Counted from the stretch's first letter, positions 51,029 to 60,086 are shown. The stretch is DNA of 64,000 nucleotides from JBMDXB01 sp048594975 (GCA_048594975.1 JBMDXQ010000085.1:1-64000), one strand, 5' to 3'. Notes: a model not told the origin generated them from the sequence alone. Numbers and translations are program-made.

Positions 51029-51585
51029 TGGCGCTCCTCGTCAACCAGCTTCCGAAAGGGCCCTCCTACGGAATCCTCGCGGAGTTCGCGACGCCCGCGG
51101 ACCTCTATCACGCGTGCGAACGCGTGCGCGATGCGGGCTTCACGCGCTGGGACGCCCATACGCCGTTCCCCGTGCACGGCCTCGAGAGCGCCATGGGGCT
51201 GCGGCGCTCGCCGCTGCCCTGGATCGTCCTGGTCATGGGACTCACCGGGGCCGCACTCGGGTTCGGCCTGCAGTGGTGGGTTCACGCCATCGCCTACCCG
51301 CTCGTGATCAGCGGCAAGCCGTACTTCTCCTGGCCGGCCTTCATCCCAATCACGTTCGAGGTGGGCGTGCTCTTCGCCGCGCTCGGCGCCGTCTTCGGCA
51401 TGCTCGGCCTGAACCGGTTACCCATGCACTACCATCCGCTCTTCCGATCGAGAGTGTTCGAGCGGGTGACCGACGACGCCTTCTTCATCTCGATCGAGTC
51501 GTGGGATCCTAGGTTCGATCCGGCGGCGACGGGAAAGCTGCTGGAGTCGCTGGGCGCACGCCGCGTCGAGCTGCTGGAGTCCTGA
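51028..51585 (+). CDS. Second ActD-like subunit (DUF3341), cluster 2
   Basis: The 185-aa protein has the ActD form: PKGPSYGILAEFATPADLYHACERVRDAGFTRWDAHTPFPVHGLE, two helices (LPWIVLVMGLTGAALGFGLQWW and FEVGVLFAALGAVFGMLGLNRLP) and a C-terminal soluble stretch ending LLESLGARRVELLES. Its ATG forms TGATG with the stop of the ActC-like gene, and the ActF-like gene starts 1 bp after its own stop. The three were clearly kept together as one unit. Confidence 0.92.
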
Positions 51586-51586
51586 G

Positions 51587-52801
51587 ATGGTCTCCGAGCG
51601 CGATCGCGTCGCGCTGCGACCCGAACAGGCCACGATCCCGCCGGGGCACTCGTGGAACCGCATGCCGGTCGTCGGCGCCGGCTGCGCCGTGCTCGGCGCG
51701 GCGGGCTGCGCGATCCTGGGGTTCGCCAACCCGCAGCAGTTCTTCTTCTCGTGGCTGGTGTCGTTCCTGTTCTTCCTGAGCCTGGCCCTCGGCGCGCTCT
51801 TCTTCGTGCTGATCCAGTACGCCGCCCAGGGCGGATGGGGCACCGTACTGCGGCGGATCGGGGAAACGACCTTCGCGACGCTTCCGGTGATGGCGGCCCT
51901 CTTCCTTCCGTTGCTCCTCGGGCTGCGCGATCTCTACTCGTGGTCCGCCCCCGGCGCGGCCGAGCACGACGCGCTGCTGCGCTGGAAGGCGCCGTTCCTC
52001 AACGTGCCGTTCTTCCTGATCCGGGCGGCACTCTACTTCGCGTGCTGGTCCTTCATCGCGCTCTTCTACTACCGCGTTTCGCGCCGCCAGGATGCAACGG
52101 GCGATCCCGCGCTCTACGGCCGCCTTCGCCGCCTCGCCGGCCCCGCCATCATCGTCCTCGGCATCACCCAGACGTTCGCCTCGATCGACTGGATCATGTC
52201 GCTCACGCCGCACTGGTACTCGACGATGTTCGGCGTGTATTTCTTTGCCGGCTCCTTCGTCGGGTTCATCGCGCTCCTCTCGGTCGCAGCGGCGGCGATG
52301 CGGCGGGCGGGACTGCTCGACACGGTCATCAGCCCCGAGCACCTGCACGACGTGGGAAAGCTCCTCTTCGCGTTCACGGCCTTCTGGGCCTACATCGCCT
52401 TCTCGCAGTTCTTCCTCATCTGGTACGCGAACCTGCCCGAGGAAACGATTTGGTACAAGGCGCGGCTCGAGGGGTCCTGGAAGACCGTCTCGATCCTGCT
52501 CATGGCGGGCCACTTCGGCGTTCCCTTCTTCTATCTGATGGGCCGCGCGGTCAAACGCAGGGGATGGACGCTGGCCGTCGGAGGCGCGTGGCTGCTCGCA
52601 ATGCACTTCCTGGACCTCTACTGGCAGGTGATGCCGACGCTGCATCGCGACGGAGTACGGCCGTCAGCGCTCGACGCGGCCGCGTTGCTCGCCATCGGCG
52701 GCTGCTTCGTGGCGGCGGCGAGCTGGCTGATGCAACGGCAGGCGCTCGTGCCGCTGCGCGACCCGAGGCTCGCGGAATCGATCGCGTTCGAGAACGCCTG
52801 A
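51587..52801 (+). CDS. Second ActF-like membrane subunit, cluster 2
   Basis: The 404-aa protein has about ten helices with the ActF marks LVSFLFFLSLALGALFFVLIQYAAQGGWG, FASIDWIMSLTPHWYSTMFGVYFFAG and LHDVGKLLFAFTAFWAYIAFSQFFLIWYANLPEE. It aligns by eye with the ActF at 36.3-37.5 kb. With the ActC-like and ActD-like proteins it would rebuild the quinol-binding membrane sector of alternative complex III. No cytochrome gene follows; the next gene encodes a cupredoxin. Confidence 0.92.
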   Translation: MVSERDRVALRPEQATIPPGHSWNRMPVVGAGCAVLGAAGCAILGFANPQQFFFSWLVSFLFFLSLALGALFFVLIQYAAQGGWGTVLRRIGETTFATLPVMAALFLPLLLGLRDLYSWSAPGAAEHDALLRWKAPFLNVPFFLIRAALYFACWSFIALFYYRVSRRQDATGDPALYGRLRRLAGPAIIVLGITQTFASIDWIMSLTPHWYSTMFGVYFFAGSFVGFIALLSVAAAAMRRAGLLDTVISPEHLHDVGKLLFAFTAFWAYIAFSQFFLIWYANLPEETIWYKARLEGSWKTVSILLMAGHFGVPFFYLMGRAVKRRGWTLAVGGAWLLAMHFLDLYWQVMPTLHRDGVRPSALDAAALLAIGGCFVAAASWLMQRQALVPLRDPRLAESIAFENA

Positions 52802-52970
52802 GGTCGGACGGCCTCGCTGTCGTCGCGTCAGGCCGTCACGCGCGGCGGCGGGTTGTCCCGACTGTCGCGTCCGGTGTAGAGTTCGCTCGGAATCGAGCTC
52901 CCTGCGGCGACCGCCCGCGTCGAGGGCCGCCGGAGGCAGCGTCTGCAACGAAGAAGGAGGCAGGGGGACG

Positions 52971-53717
52971 ATGAGGAAGGCGACGAGGATGCGCAGGGCG
53001 GTGGAGCGGTTGTGCCTGGCGGCCGTGGTGGCCGCGGCGGCGATGTGGCCCGGGGTGGCTTTCGCCGCATCATCGATAACTGGAACCGTCACGTTCGCTG
53101 GGAAAGTCCCCAATCTCCCGGCGCTCGCCATGAACGCCGACCCCGCGTGCGCCAAGAAGCACCCGAAGCCCGTGCTGAGCGAGATGCTGGTCCTCGGCAG
53201 CAACAACAGCATGGGGAACATCATGGTCTGGGTCTCCAAGGGGCTCCCGGCCGGGAAGACCTGGCCCGCTCCCAAGAATCCTGTGACTCTCGATCAGGTG
53301 GGCTGCGTGTACAAGCCGCACGTGATGGGGATCATGGTCGGCCAGGCCTACAGGATCCTCAACTCCGACGGCATCCTGCACAACGTTCACGCGCTTCCCA
53401 AGATCAACCCGCAGTTCAACCGGGCGATGCCGCCGACACTCAAGGAGGCAAGCGCCAAGTTCGACAAGCCGGAGGACATCTTCCAGATCAAGTGCGACGT
53501 GCACCCGTGGATGAGCGCCTACGTCGGCGTCTTCACCCATCCCTTCTTCTCGGTCACGAGCACCGACGGGAAGTTCACCATCTCCGGCCTCGAGCCCGGG
53601 ACCTACGAGATCACCGCCTGGCACGAGCGGCTGGGGAGGCAGACCGCCTCGGTCACGGTCGGCGCCAACGAGACGAAGACCCAGAACTTCAAGTTCACCA
53701 CGCCCGCCGCGAAGTAG
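52971..53717 (+). CDS. Secreted cupredoxin with amicyanin-like copper site and C-terminal beta-domain
   Basis: The 248-aa protein has a signal peptide (RLCLAAVVAAAAMWPGVAFA) and a cupredoxin-like domain. The type-1 copper ligands can be read as His137 (ILHNVHALP; His140 possible), Cys175, His178 and Met181 in KCDVHPWM, the CxxHxxM pattern of amicyanin. A carboxypeptidase-regulatory-like sandwich follows (FSVTSTDGKFTISGLEPGTYEITAWHE). It lies between the Act-like genes and subunit I, 19 bp before the latter. I infer an electron carrier between the quinol-oxidising module and the oxidase CuA; redox activity is not proven. Confidence 0.75.
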   Translation: MRKATRMRRAVERLCLAAVVAAAAMWPGVAFAASSITGTVTFAGKVPNLPALAMNADPACAKKHPKPVLSEMLVLGSNNSMGNIMVWVSKGLPAGKTWPAPKNPVTLDQVGCVYKPHVMGIMVGQAYRILNSDGILHNVHALPKINPQFNRAMPPTLKEASAKFDKPEDIFQIKCDVHPWMSAYVGVFTHPFFSVTSTDGKFTISGLEPGTYEITAWHERLGRQTASVTVGANETKTQNFKFTTPAAK

Positions 53718-53736
53718 CGATCCGGAGGGAAGCCGC

Positions 53737-55500
53737 ATGACCGACCCGGCAGGCGCCGTCGCACCCAGGCCGCACGTCGCGCCCGAAGTCCATCACGAGG
53801 AGCTGGGCTTCTGGCGCAAGTACGTGTTCTCCACCGACCACAAGATCATCGGCATCCAGTACGCCGTCACGGGACTGCTGTTCCTGCTCTTCGGCTTTTC
53901 GCTGATGATGCTGATGCGGTGGCAGCTCGCGTATCCAGGCATCGCGCTGCCGCTGATCGGCAACCTTTTCGGCGACGCGCGCATGCCCGGCGGGACGATG
54001 CTCCCCGAGTTCTACAACGAGCTCGGGGCAATGCACGGCACCATCATGGTCTTCCTCGGCGTCGTACCGCTCGCCGTCGGAGGCTTCGGGAACTTCGTCC
54101 TGCCGCTCCAGATCGGCGCGCCTGACATGGCCTTCCCCCGGCTCAACATGGCGAGCTACTGGTCCTTCTTCCTCGGCGGCGTCACCATGCTCGCGAGCTT
54201 CTTGGTGCCGGGCGGCGCGGCGCAGTCCGGCTGGACGTCCTATTCGCCGCTCGCCAACCTCGCGGGAATGGGCCAGACGATGTGGATAATCGGAATGATC
54301 TTCCTGATCACGTCGTCGCTGCTGGGGGCGATCAACTTCATCACGACGACGATCCAGCTCCGCGCCAGGGGGCTCACCTGGTTCCGGTTCCCGTTCTTCG
54401 TGTGGGCCCAGTTCGTCACATCGTTCCTCCTGCTGCTGGCCTTTCCGCCGCTCGAGGCCGCGGCGGTCATGCAGCTCATGGATCGCGTGGCCGGCACGAG
54501 CTTCTTCCTCCCCAGCGGCCTGGTCGTCAGCGGCCAGGCCCTCACCGTCGCCGGCGGCGGCAACCCACTCCTCTGGCAGCACCTGTTCTGGTTCCTGGCG
54601 CACCCGGAAGTCTACGTCCTGATCCTGCCGGGCATGGGCATCGTCGCGGAGATTATCGCGAACAACACGCGCAAGCCGCTGTGGGGCTACCGTGCGATGG
54701 TCTACTCGATTCTCTTCCTCGGCTTCATGTCGTTCATCGTCTGGGCGCACCACATGTTCATGACCGGCATGGGGACGGCGATGGCGGCGTTCTTCCAGAC
54801 GACGACCATGATCATCTCGATTCCGTCGGTCGTCATCCTGACGGCGCTGATCATCTCCCTCTGGGGCGGATCGATACGGTTCACGACGCCGATGCTCTTC
54901 GCGCTCGGCTTCCTCCCGATGTTCGGCATCGGCGGGCTGACGGGGCTTCCGCTCGGCCTGAACATCACGGACATCCCGCTGCACGACACCTACTACGTCA
55001 TCGGCCATTTCCACTACGTCGTCGCGCCGGGGACGATCTTCGCGCTGTTCGCGGGGATGTACTACTGGTTCCCGAAGGCAACCGGGCGGAAGATGAACGA
55101 GACGCTCGGTAAGATCCACTTCTTCGGCTCGTTCGTCTGCATGAACGTCATCTTCATGCCGATGTTCATGCTGGGCCTGGCCGGCGTCTCGCGGCGGCTG
55201 TTCGACGGCGGCGCGAGCTACGCGTTCGCGCAGCCGGTCCTTCACCTGAACGTCGTCTCCTCCTGGGGCGCGTGGATTCTCGCGGTCTTCCAGATTCCCT
55301 TCATCTTCAATTTCTTCTGGAGCATCTGGAAGGGAGCGAAGGTGGGGGACAACCCGTGGGAGGCCACGACCATCGAGTGGGCGGCGCCGTCGCCGCCGCC
55401 ACATGGCAATTTCCGCGTGGCGCCGGAAGCGCACCGCGGACCGTACGAATACAGTGTCCCCGGCGCGCCGAAGGACTTCGTGCCGCAGTTCGAGGCCTGA
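53737..55500 (+). CDS. coxA: Haem-copper oxidase subunit I, A1 type
   Basis: The 587-aa protein begins at ATG 53737 behind GGAGGGA. It has the haem a/CuB histidines (GAMHG, HPEVY, WAHHMF, HDTYYVIGHFHYVV). The A1 gating glutamate is present: LAHPEVY at residues 287-293 (bases 54595-54615), with Glu291. D-channel features (GAPDMAFPRLN) are also intact. This is a distinct lineage from the A2 copy at 32-33.7 kb. It reduces O2 to water, with electrons from the subunit II encoded further downstream. Confidence 0.97.
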   Translation: MTDPAGAVAPRPHVAPEVHHEELGFWRKYVFSTDHKIIGIQYAVTGLLFLLFGFSLMMLMRWQLAYPGIALPLIGNLFGDARMPGGTMLPEFYNELGAMHGTIMVFLGVVPLAVGGFGNFVLPLQIGAPDMAFPRLNMASYWSFFLGGVTMLASFLVPGGAAQSGWTSYSPLANLAGMGQTMWIIGMIFLITSSLLGAINFITTTIQLRARGLTWFRFPFFVWAQFVTSFLLLLAFPPLEAAAVMQLMDRVAGTSFFLPSGLVVSGQALTVAGGGNPLLWQHLFWFLAHPEVYVLILPGMGIVAEIIANNTRKPLWGYRAMVYSILFLGFMSFIVWAHHMFMTGMGTAMAAFFQTTTMIISIPSVVILTALIISLWGGSIRFTTPMLFALGFLPMFGIGGLTGLPLGLNITDIPLHDTYYVIGHFHYVVAPGTIFALFAGMYYWFPKATGRKMNETLGKIHFFGSFVCMNVIFMPMFMLGLAGVSRRLFDGGASYAFAQPVLHLNVVSSWGAWILAVFQIPFIFNFFWSIWKGAKVGDNPWEATTIEWAAPSPPPHGNFRVAPEAHRGPYEYSVPGAPKDFVPQFEA

Positions 55501-55506
55501 GTCGAG

Positions 55507-56097
55507 ATGGAGATTCCCTATACCGTCGAGATTCGCCGCGACACGGGGCTGACAAACGGCAAGATCGGCATCTGGCTGTTCCTGGCGTCGGAGGTCATGC
55601 TGTTCGGGGCGCTCTTCGCGAGCTACATCCTGATCCGCACAGGGGCGATGAGCTGGCCGCGGGGTGATACGATTCTGAACGTCCCGCTCGCCACCTTCAA
55701 CACGATCGTCCTAATCTCGTCGTCGGTCACGATGGTCATGGCCTGGGCGTCGCTCATGCGCGGCCGCTTCGGGACGTTCCGGATCTACATGGGGGGCACG
55801 ATCCTGCTCGGGCTCGTCTTCCTCATCGTCAAGTACTTCGAGTACGGTCACAAGTTCCACGACGGGCTGTTTCCCAGCACGAACAACTTCCTCGCCATCT
55901 ACTTCACGCTGACCGGGCTGCACATGCTCCACGTGTTCGGCGGGATGGTGGTGAATGCCTATCTCTGGGCCACGGGCGCGAAGCTGTGGAGGACGAACCC
56001 GGTGTGGTTTACCAACCGGGTGGAGAACTCAGGGCTCTTCTGGCATTTCGTGGACCTGGTCTGGATCTTCCTCTTCCCGACCCTGTATCTCCTGTAG
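55507..56097 (+). CDS. coxC: Cytochrome c oxidase subunit III (A1 cluster)
   Basis: The 196-aa protein has five helices and no N-terminal histidine extension: GLTNGKIGIWLFLASEVMLFGALFASYILIR, FLAIYFTLTGLHMLHVFGGMVVNAYLW and the diagnostic end SGLFWHFVDLVWIFLFPTLYLL. It is shorter than the cluster 1 copy. It starts 6 bp after subunit I and is followed after 9 bp by subunit IV. Confidence 0.95.
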   Translation: MEIPYTVEIRRDTGLTNGKIGIWLFLASEVMLFGALFASYILIRTGAMSWPRGDTILNVPLATFNTIVLISSSVTMVMAWASLMRGRFGTFRIYMGGTILLGLVFLIVKYFEYGHKFHDGLFPSTNNFLAIYFTLTGLHMLHVFGGMVVNAYLWATGAKLWRTNPVWFTNRVENSGLFWHFVDLVWIFLFPTLYLL

Positions 56098-56106
56098 GCG
56101 GCATCG

Positions 56107-56439
56107 ATGACGATGGATCACGCAGCCGATCGCGCAGCGGATCACGCGGCCGACATCGACCGGCACGTCAGGATCTACATCACCGTCTTCGTGGCGCTGA
56201 TGGCCCTGACCATCATCACGGTGGGGATCTCGTACCTCCACCTGCCCGTGCCGATCGCCATCAGCGTGGCGCTGCTCGTCGCGACGATCAAGGGATCGCT
56301 CGTGGCGTGCTACTTCATGCACCTGATCTCCGAGAAGAAGCTGATCTACGCGGTCCTCGTGCTGACCGCCGTGTTCTTCGCCGCGCTGCTGGCGCTGCCC
56401 GCCTTTACGGACAGCAACAGCTACGGGTTCTACGAATGA
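56107..56439 (+). CDS. coxD: Cytochrome c oxidase subunit IV (A1 cluster)
   Basis: The 110-aa protein has an Asp/His/Ala N-terminus (DHAADRAADHAADIDRH) and three helices. These include IAISVALLVATIKGSLVACYFMHLISEKKLIYAVL, where the IKGSLVACYFMHL stretch marks the COX4_pro family. It overlaps the next small gene by 4 bp (ATGA). Confidence 0.88.
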   Translation: MTMDHAADRAADHAADIDRHVRIYITVFVALMALTIITVGISYLHLPVPIAISVALLVATIKGSLVACYFMHLISEKKLIYAVLVLTAVFFAALLALPAFTDSNSYGFYE

Positions 56440-56636
56440 ACCTCCGATGGTTCCATGCGCTGCTGATCCTCCTGTCCGCGGCCCTCGCCGTGCTGTTCGG
56501 CATCTGGTGCCTCGAGTTGTACGGACGGGAGGACGGGGCCGCGACGCTGCTCGCGGCCATCGCGGCGTTCGCGGTGTCGCTCGGCCTGGTCATCTACGAC
56601 TCGTGGTTCCTGCGCAAGACGAGGACACTGCGATGA
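56436..56636 (+). CDS. Small two-helix membrane protein of the A1 oxidase cluster
   Basis: The 66-aa protein is nearly all membrane: LRWFHALLILLSAALAVLFGIWCL and LLAAIAAFAVSLGLVIYDSWF. It overlaps the subunit IV gene and the following gene by ATGA at both ends, so it is made together with the oxidase. The composition fits an assembly factor or a small structural subunit. No family recognised with certainty. Confidence 0.7.
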   Translation: MNLRWFHALLILLSAALAVLFGIWCLELYGREDGAATLLAAIAAFAVSLGLVIYDSWFLRKTRTLR

Positions 56637-57028
56637 AAGCGCCTGCGGCACGCGCGAGGCGCTGGAAGGAAGCCCGGCGAAGCCGGGCCGCCGAGCGCGA
56701 CGCGAGCTGGGGTGGGGCCCGGCGAGCACCAAGAAATGCCGGCTCGTCAGCGCGCCTCAGGATCGGGCGCGCGCTCGTCACGACGGCGACGGCCCTGGTG
56801 ATCGGCGGCAGTTCGAGCGTCCTCGCGTGTCCCATGTGCTTCGGCGCGGAGGAGACCTCGATGATCGACGCGACGAAGCTCGGCATCGTGGTCATGCTGG
56901 CCATCACGCTTGCGGTCCAGGGCGGGTTCCTGGCCTTCTTCCTCTATCTCCGCAAGCGCGCGAAGCAGAACGCGGAACTCGAGCTCGACACCGAGTGGTC
57001 GAAGCTCCAGAGATCACGGACATGTTGA
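56633..57028 (+). CDS. CPMCFG-type small membrane protein carrying an in-frame repeat at its N-terminus
   Basis: The conserved part is the second half of this 131-aa protein. A signal-like helix (ALVTTATALVIGGSSSVLA) is followed by ACPMCFGAEETSMIDATKLGIVVMLAITLAVQGGFLAFFLYLRKRAKQ. Proteins with CPMCFG and this second helix are known beside acidobacterial oxidase genes. Residues ~8-40 are Arg/Ala-rich and are encoded by copy 2 of the dispersed GC-rich repeat, which has displaced the signal sequence from the ATG. The CxxC could be a copper or thiol site. The end overlaps the subunit II start by 7 bp. Confidence 0.7.
   Translation: MKAPAARARRWKEARRSRAAERDASWGGARRAPRNAGSSARLRIGRALVTTATALVIGGSSSVLACPMCFGAEETSMIDATKLGIVVMLAITLAVQGGFLAFFLYLRKRAKQNAELELDTEWSKLQRSRTC
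56672..56740 (+). repeat. Dispersed GC-rich repeat, copy 2
   Basis: The unit has a perfect hairpin GCCCGGC-GAA-GCCGGGC (56672-56688), about 20 bp of GC-rich spacer, then GGGGTGGGGCCC (56709-56720) and GGCGAGCAC (56721-56729). Order and sequence match copy 1 at 38110-38196. The copy lies in frame inside the coding sequence of a small oxidase-cluster protein. Confidence 0.6.
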
Positions 57029-57828
57029 GCAACTGGTTGGGACTCCCGGCGCTCGCCGCGACGCACGGCGGACAGATCGACAGCCTGGTCGCGTGGATTC
57101 ACGTGTTCATGTTCGTCCTCTTCGTCGGCTGGGGAGGGTTCTTCGTCTACACCCTGGTTCGCTTCCGGCAGTCGCGCAATCCGGTTGCGAACTACACGGG
57201 CGTCAAGTCGCACGCGTCGAACTACTCCGAGATCGCCGTGGCAGTGGTCGAAGGGATTCTCCTGATCGGATTCGCGATCCCGCTCTGGGCGGCGAGAGTC
57301 GGCGACATCCCTCCGGAGAGCGAGGCGCTCGTCGTGCAGGTGACCGGCGAGCAGTTCGCGTGGAACGTCCGCTACGCCGGCCCCGACGGGACGTTCGGCC
57401 GCACGGACATCAAGCTGATCGACGTCCAGTCGAACCCGCTCGGACTCGATCAGTCCGATCCCGCCGCGAAGGACGACCTGACGACCCTCAATCAGCTGTA
57501 TCTGCCCGCGAACAAGCCGATCATCGTAAAGCTCAGGAGCAAGGACGTCATTCACAGCTTCAACGTGCCGGAGTTTCGCGTGAAGCAGGACGCCATCCCC
57601 GGCTACACCATCCCCATCTGGTTCGTCCCCAACGTCACGACCGCGGAGATGCGGGCACGAACGGGCAATCCCGAATTCCAGTACGAGATCGCCTGTGCAC
57701 AGCTCTGCGGTCTGGGGCACTACCGGATGCGGGGCTATGTGACGGTCCTGAGTACCGACGAATTCCAGAAGTGGATGGATGACGAGCAGGCCAAGCTCAA
57801 GGAGCAGGCCGGCGACATCTGGAAGTAG
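57022..57828 (+). CDS. coxB: Oxidase subunit II without cytochrome c domain (A1 cluster)
   Basis: The 268-aa protein has two helices (IHVFMFVLFVGWGGFFVYTLVRF and AVAVVEGILLIGFAIPLWAARV) and a cupredoxin domain with VTGEQFAWNVRYAG, SKDVIHSFNVPEFRVKQDAIPG and the CuA site CAQLCGLGHYRM (~221-232). It ends soon after, with no CxxCH, so unlike the caa3 copy it must accept electrons from a separate carrier. The cupredoxin encoded upstream is the obvious candidate (inference). It is the last gene of the plus-strand operon. Confidence 0.95.
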   Translation: MLSNWLGLPALAATHGGQIDSLVAWIHVFMFVLFVGWGGFFVYTLVRFRQSRNPVANYTGVKSHASNYSEIAVAVVEGILLIGFAIPLWAARVGDIPPESEALVVQVTGEQFAWNVRYAGPDGTFGRTDIKLIDVQSNPLGLDQSDPAAKDDLTTLNQLYLPANKPIIVKLRSKDVIHSFNVPEFRVKQDAIPGYTIPIWFVPNVTTAEMRARTGNPEFQYEIACAQLCGLGHYRMRGYVTVLSTDEFQKWMDDEQAKLKEQAGDIWK

Positions 57829-57843
57829 AGCTGCCGGCGTGCG

Positions 57844-58053
57844 TTAGTGCCGCAATCCCCGCGCCTCGTCGATCCCCGGCTTCGTGAGGCGAGCGCCCAC
57901 ATCAGGTCCGATATCGCTGTGGCCACGCGGCTTGAACCACGTGAACCACGTGTGCCCGTGCGCCTTGCCGCGGCGCACTTCAAAGACGAGGTACGGCACG
58001 AGGATCAACAGAAACAACCCGACTCCCAGCAAGAGTCCGGTGGTGAGGTCCAT
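57844..58053 (-). CDS. Small single-helix membrane protein
   Basis: The 69-aa protein from ATG 58053 has one helix at its start (LTTGLLLGVGLFLLILVPYLVF) and a basic, His-rich soluble tail (RRGKAHGHTWFTWFKPRGHSD). It is convergent with subunit II, with only 15 bp between them. No family recognised. The helix followed by a WFTWFKP segment looks like a real short anchor protein. Confidence 0.5.
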   Translation of the reverse strand: MDLTTGLLLGVGLFLLILVPYLVFEVRRGKAHGHTWFTWFKPRGHSDIGPDVGARLTKPGIDEARGLRH

Positions 58054-58142
58054 CGTCTTTTACCTCCGCGGGATCCCAGCGGGCAATCTGAGAGCCATAC
58101 GGGCCACGCCGTTGGGTTGCCACAGTTGAGGCACTGGCAGAT

Positions 58143-59561
58143 CTAGCCGAACATCTTCGGCGTCGGCATCCGCGCGCGGATGCGCTCCAGCTCCTCGACC
58201 GTAACTCGGCTGATGCCGTTCTTGCGGCAGGACTCCTCGACAGCCTTGACGACCATCCCCCGAACGAATGCCGGAATCCTCTTCATCCGCTCGGCCGCCT
58301 CATCGTCCCACGCGATCGTCTTGCGCGATTCCACGCCGTACTCGATGGCGGGAGCCCCCGTCCTCCCTGCCGCGCCTTGGACGGCGAGAACGGGAGAACC
58401 GGCGAACTTCCCGGGGGTGTGCGTGCACAGCGGATCTTCGGCCATCAGGTCGCCGGTCATGCCGTAAGCGCGGGCGCGGCAGCCCCCGCAGTGGGCGTTC
58501 ATCTCGCACGCCCCGCACCGACCGCCGAGCGAGCCGCGGCGGCGAACGTCGGTGAACAGTCGAGAGGAGGTCCACAGGTCCGCCAGCGACGCGCTGCGAA
58601 GCGATCCTGCGAACACCGGCAGGTAGGGGCACGGCGTCACATCCCCATTCGGCCGGATTCCCATGTAGTGCGTTCCCGCCGGACACCCGCCGGCGCCGCC
58701 GGAGTAGGTCCTTATCGGCGACGACCCGGGCCACGGCGACGAACGCGTCGACCCAGCATCCGTCGTGATCGGATCTGTCCCGACCGCTGAATTCTCCAGA
58801 ACGGTCTTGATGTAGTGCGGGGCGCACTTCGCGTTCACGAGCATCCGGCGGTCGTACTTCCGCTGGATCCGGTAGAGAGAGGCGAGGACCTCGTCGTACT
58901 GCGCCGGGCTCATGTCGGACACGAACTGCCCGCGCCCCGTGGGCACCAGGAAGTAGAGGTTCCAGACCTTCGCCGCCAGGCGCTCGTGGGCGAAATCGGC
59001 GATCGCCTCGAGCTCGCCGAGATTGTGGGAGCCCGCGGTGGTCTGCACGATGAAGGGCAGCCCGGTCCGGTTCAGGATCTCCGCGCCGTCGACCGTGTTC
59101 TGCCAGGCGCCCCGCACCCGGCGAAAGCGGTCGTGACGCTCGGGATCGAGCGCGTCGAGGGAGAGCGAGAGCCCCCGCGCCCCGGCCTCTGCCAGGCGCG
59201 CGGCCACGTGCTCGGTGATGCGCACGCCGTTGGTGCCGACGACGACCCAGAGTCCACGCTCCGCGGCACGCCGGACGATCTCGAGAATGTCGCGCCGCAG
59301 GAGCGGCTCGCCTCCGGTCAGGATGGTCATGCACTCGGGCGCGAACGCGGCGATTTCGTCGATGACCCTGAAACAGTCGTCGGTGCCGAGCTCGCTGCGA
59401 TCGGCGAAGTTCTCCGTGCCGACCATCGGCGTGCCGCCGGCGTCGAGATAGCAGTGCTCGCAGGCGAGGTTGCAGCGGTAGGTGAGGTTCCAGGAGATCA
59501 CGTAGGGGCGGGCGAAGGGCGTCGCGCCGCTCCGCGGGGTGCTCATCTCGGAGACATCCAC
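58143..59561 (-). CDS. Radical SAM/SPASM protein with C-terminal PCP_red-like domain
   Basis: The protein has 472 aa from GTG 59561, which has GGAGG 8 bp upstream; open codons to 59612 lack a ribosome site. The radical SAM cluster motif is CNLACEHC (CxxxCxxC) in ISWNLTYRCNLACEHCYLDAGG, with LTGGEPLL as the SAM motif. A SPASM-type cysteine-rich domain follows (CPAGTHYMGIRPNGDVTPCPYLP...CGACEMNAHCGGCRA). The last ~55 residues (IAWDDEAAERMKRIPAFVRGMVVKAVEESCRKNGISRVTVEELE) match the PCP_red domain found at the end of protochlorophyllide reductase subunits. Upstream genes encode a second PCP_red protein and an Mrp ATPase. Confidence 0.85.
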   Translation of the reverse strand: MDVSEMSTPRSGATPFARPYVISWNLTYRCNLACEHCYLDAGGTPMVGTENFADRSELGTDDCFRVIDEIAAFAPECMTILTGGEPLLRRDILEIVRRAAERGLWVVVGTNGVRITEHVAARLAEAGARGLSLSLDALDPERHDRFRRVRGAWQNTVDGAEILNRTGLPFIVQTTAGSHNLGELEAIADFAHERLAAKVWNLYFLVPTGRGQFVSDMSPAQYDEVLASLYRIQRKYDRRMLVNAKCAPHYIKTVLENSAVGTDPITTDAGSTRSSPWPGSSPIRTYSGGAGGCPAGTHYMGIRPNGDVTPCPYLPVFAGSLRSASLADLWTSSRLFTDVRRRGSLGGRCGACEMNAHCGGCRARAYGMTGDLMAEDPLCTHTPGKFAGSPVLAVQGAAGRTGAPAIEYGVESRKTIAWDDEAAERMKRIPAFVRGMVVKAVEESCRKNGISRVTVEELERIRARMPTPKMFG

Positions 59562-59630
59562 CGATCCAACCTCCAGCGGCCCCCTGTTCAACTCCCGATT
59601 GCCGACTCGCACAACTAAACGCTGTCGCGC

Positions 59631-60086
59631 CTACATACCAAAGAACTCGCGGGCAGCGTCGAGGATCGTCTCGTCCACTTCCAGCGCCCCACGCTCTCGG
59701 GCGAATCGCTCGATGCCGGTCCGCGCCATCGGCCGGACGAACTCCGGAACCTTCGCGAGCCTCGCTTCCGCGGCGGCGGTCCAGCGCACGGGAATCGGCC
59801 CGGAGGCGTTGTCGGGTCGGGCCTCCGTTTCCGCGATCATCGCCGGGAACGGGCAGCCCGCGCCGGAGGCGCCCGTCGCCCCGGCACCCGCCGCCTGCCC
59901 GCCGTTCTCGGGCCCGATCCGCACGCCGAGCGACTGAACGATCTGGGTCTCGTAGGCGTTGGTGAGCATCGCCATCTCGTAGCCGCACTCCGGGCACGCG
60001 TAGACGACCGACAGCGAGCCGCGATCGGGCGGGCCGACGGTCTGCAGCTTCATCGGCGTGTCGCACGGGATACAGAGGAACTTCAT
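59631..60086 (-). CDS. Zinc-ribbon protein with C-terminal PCP_red-like domain
   Basis: The 151-aa protein begins MKFLCIPCDTPM and continues YACPECGYEMAM, so two CxxC pairs (residues ~5-8 and 31-34) make a zinc ribbon. A Gly/Ala linker leads to a domain with VRWTAAAEARLAKVPEFVRPMARTGIERFARERGALEVDETILDAA, the same WxxxAxxRxxxxPxFVR core as in the radical SAM protein encoded next. Its ATG overlaps the Mrp stop by 4 bp (ATGA). It may be a scaffold or partner in Fe-S or tetrapyrrole handling; the role is unknown. Confidence 0.75.
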   Translation of the reverse strand: MKFLCIPCDTPMKLQTVGPPDRGSLSVVYACPECGYEMAMLTNAYETQIVQSLGVRIGPENGGQAAGAGATGASGAGCPFPAMIAETEARPDNASGPIPVRWTAAAEARLAKVPEFVRPMARTGIERFARERGALEVDETILDAAREFFGM

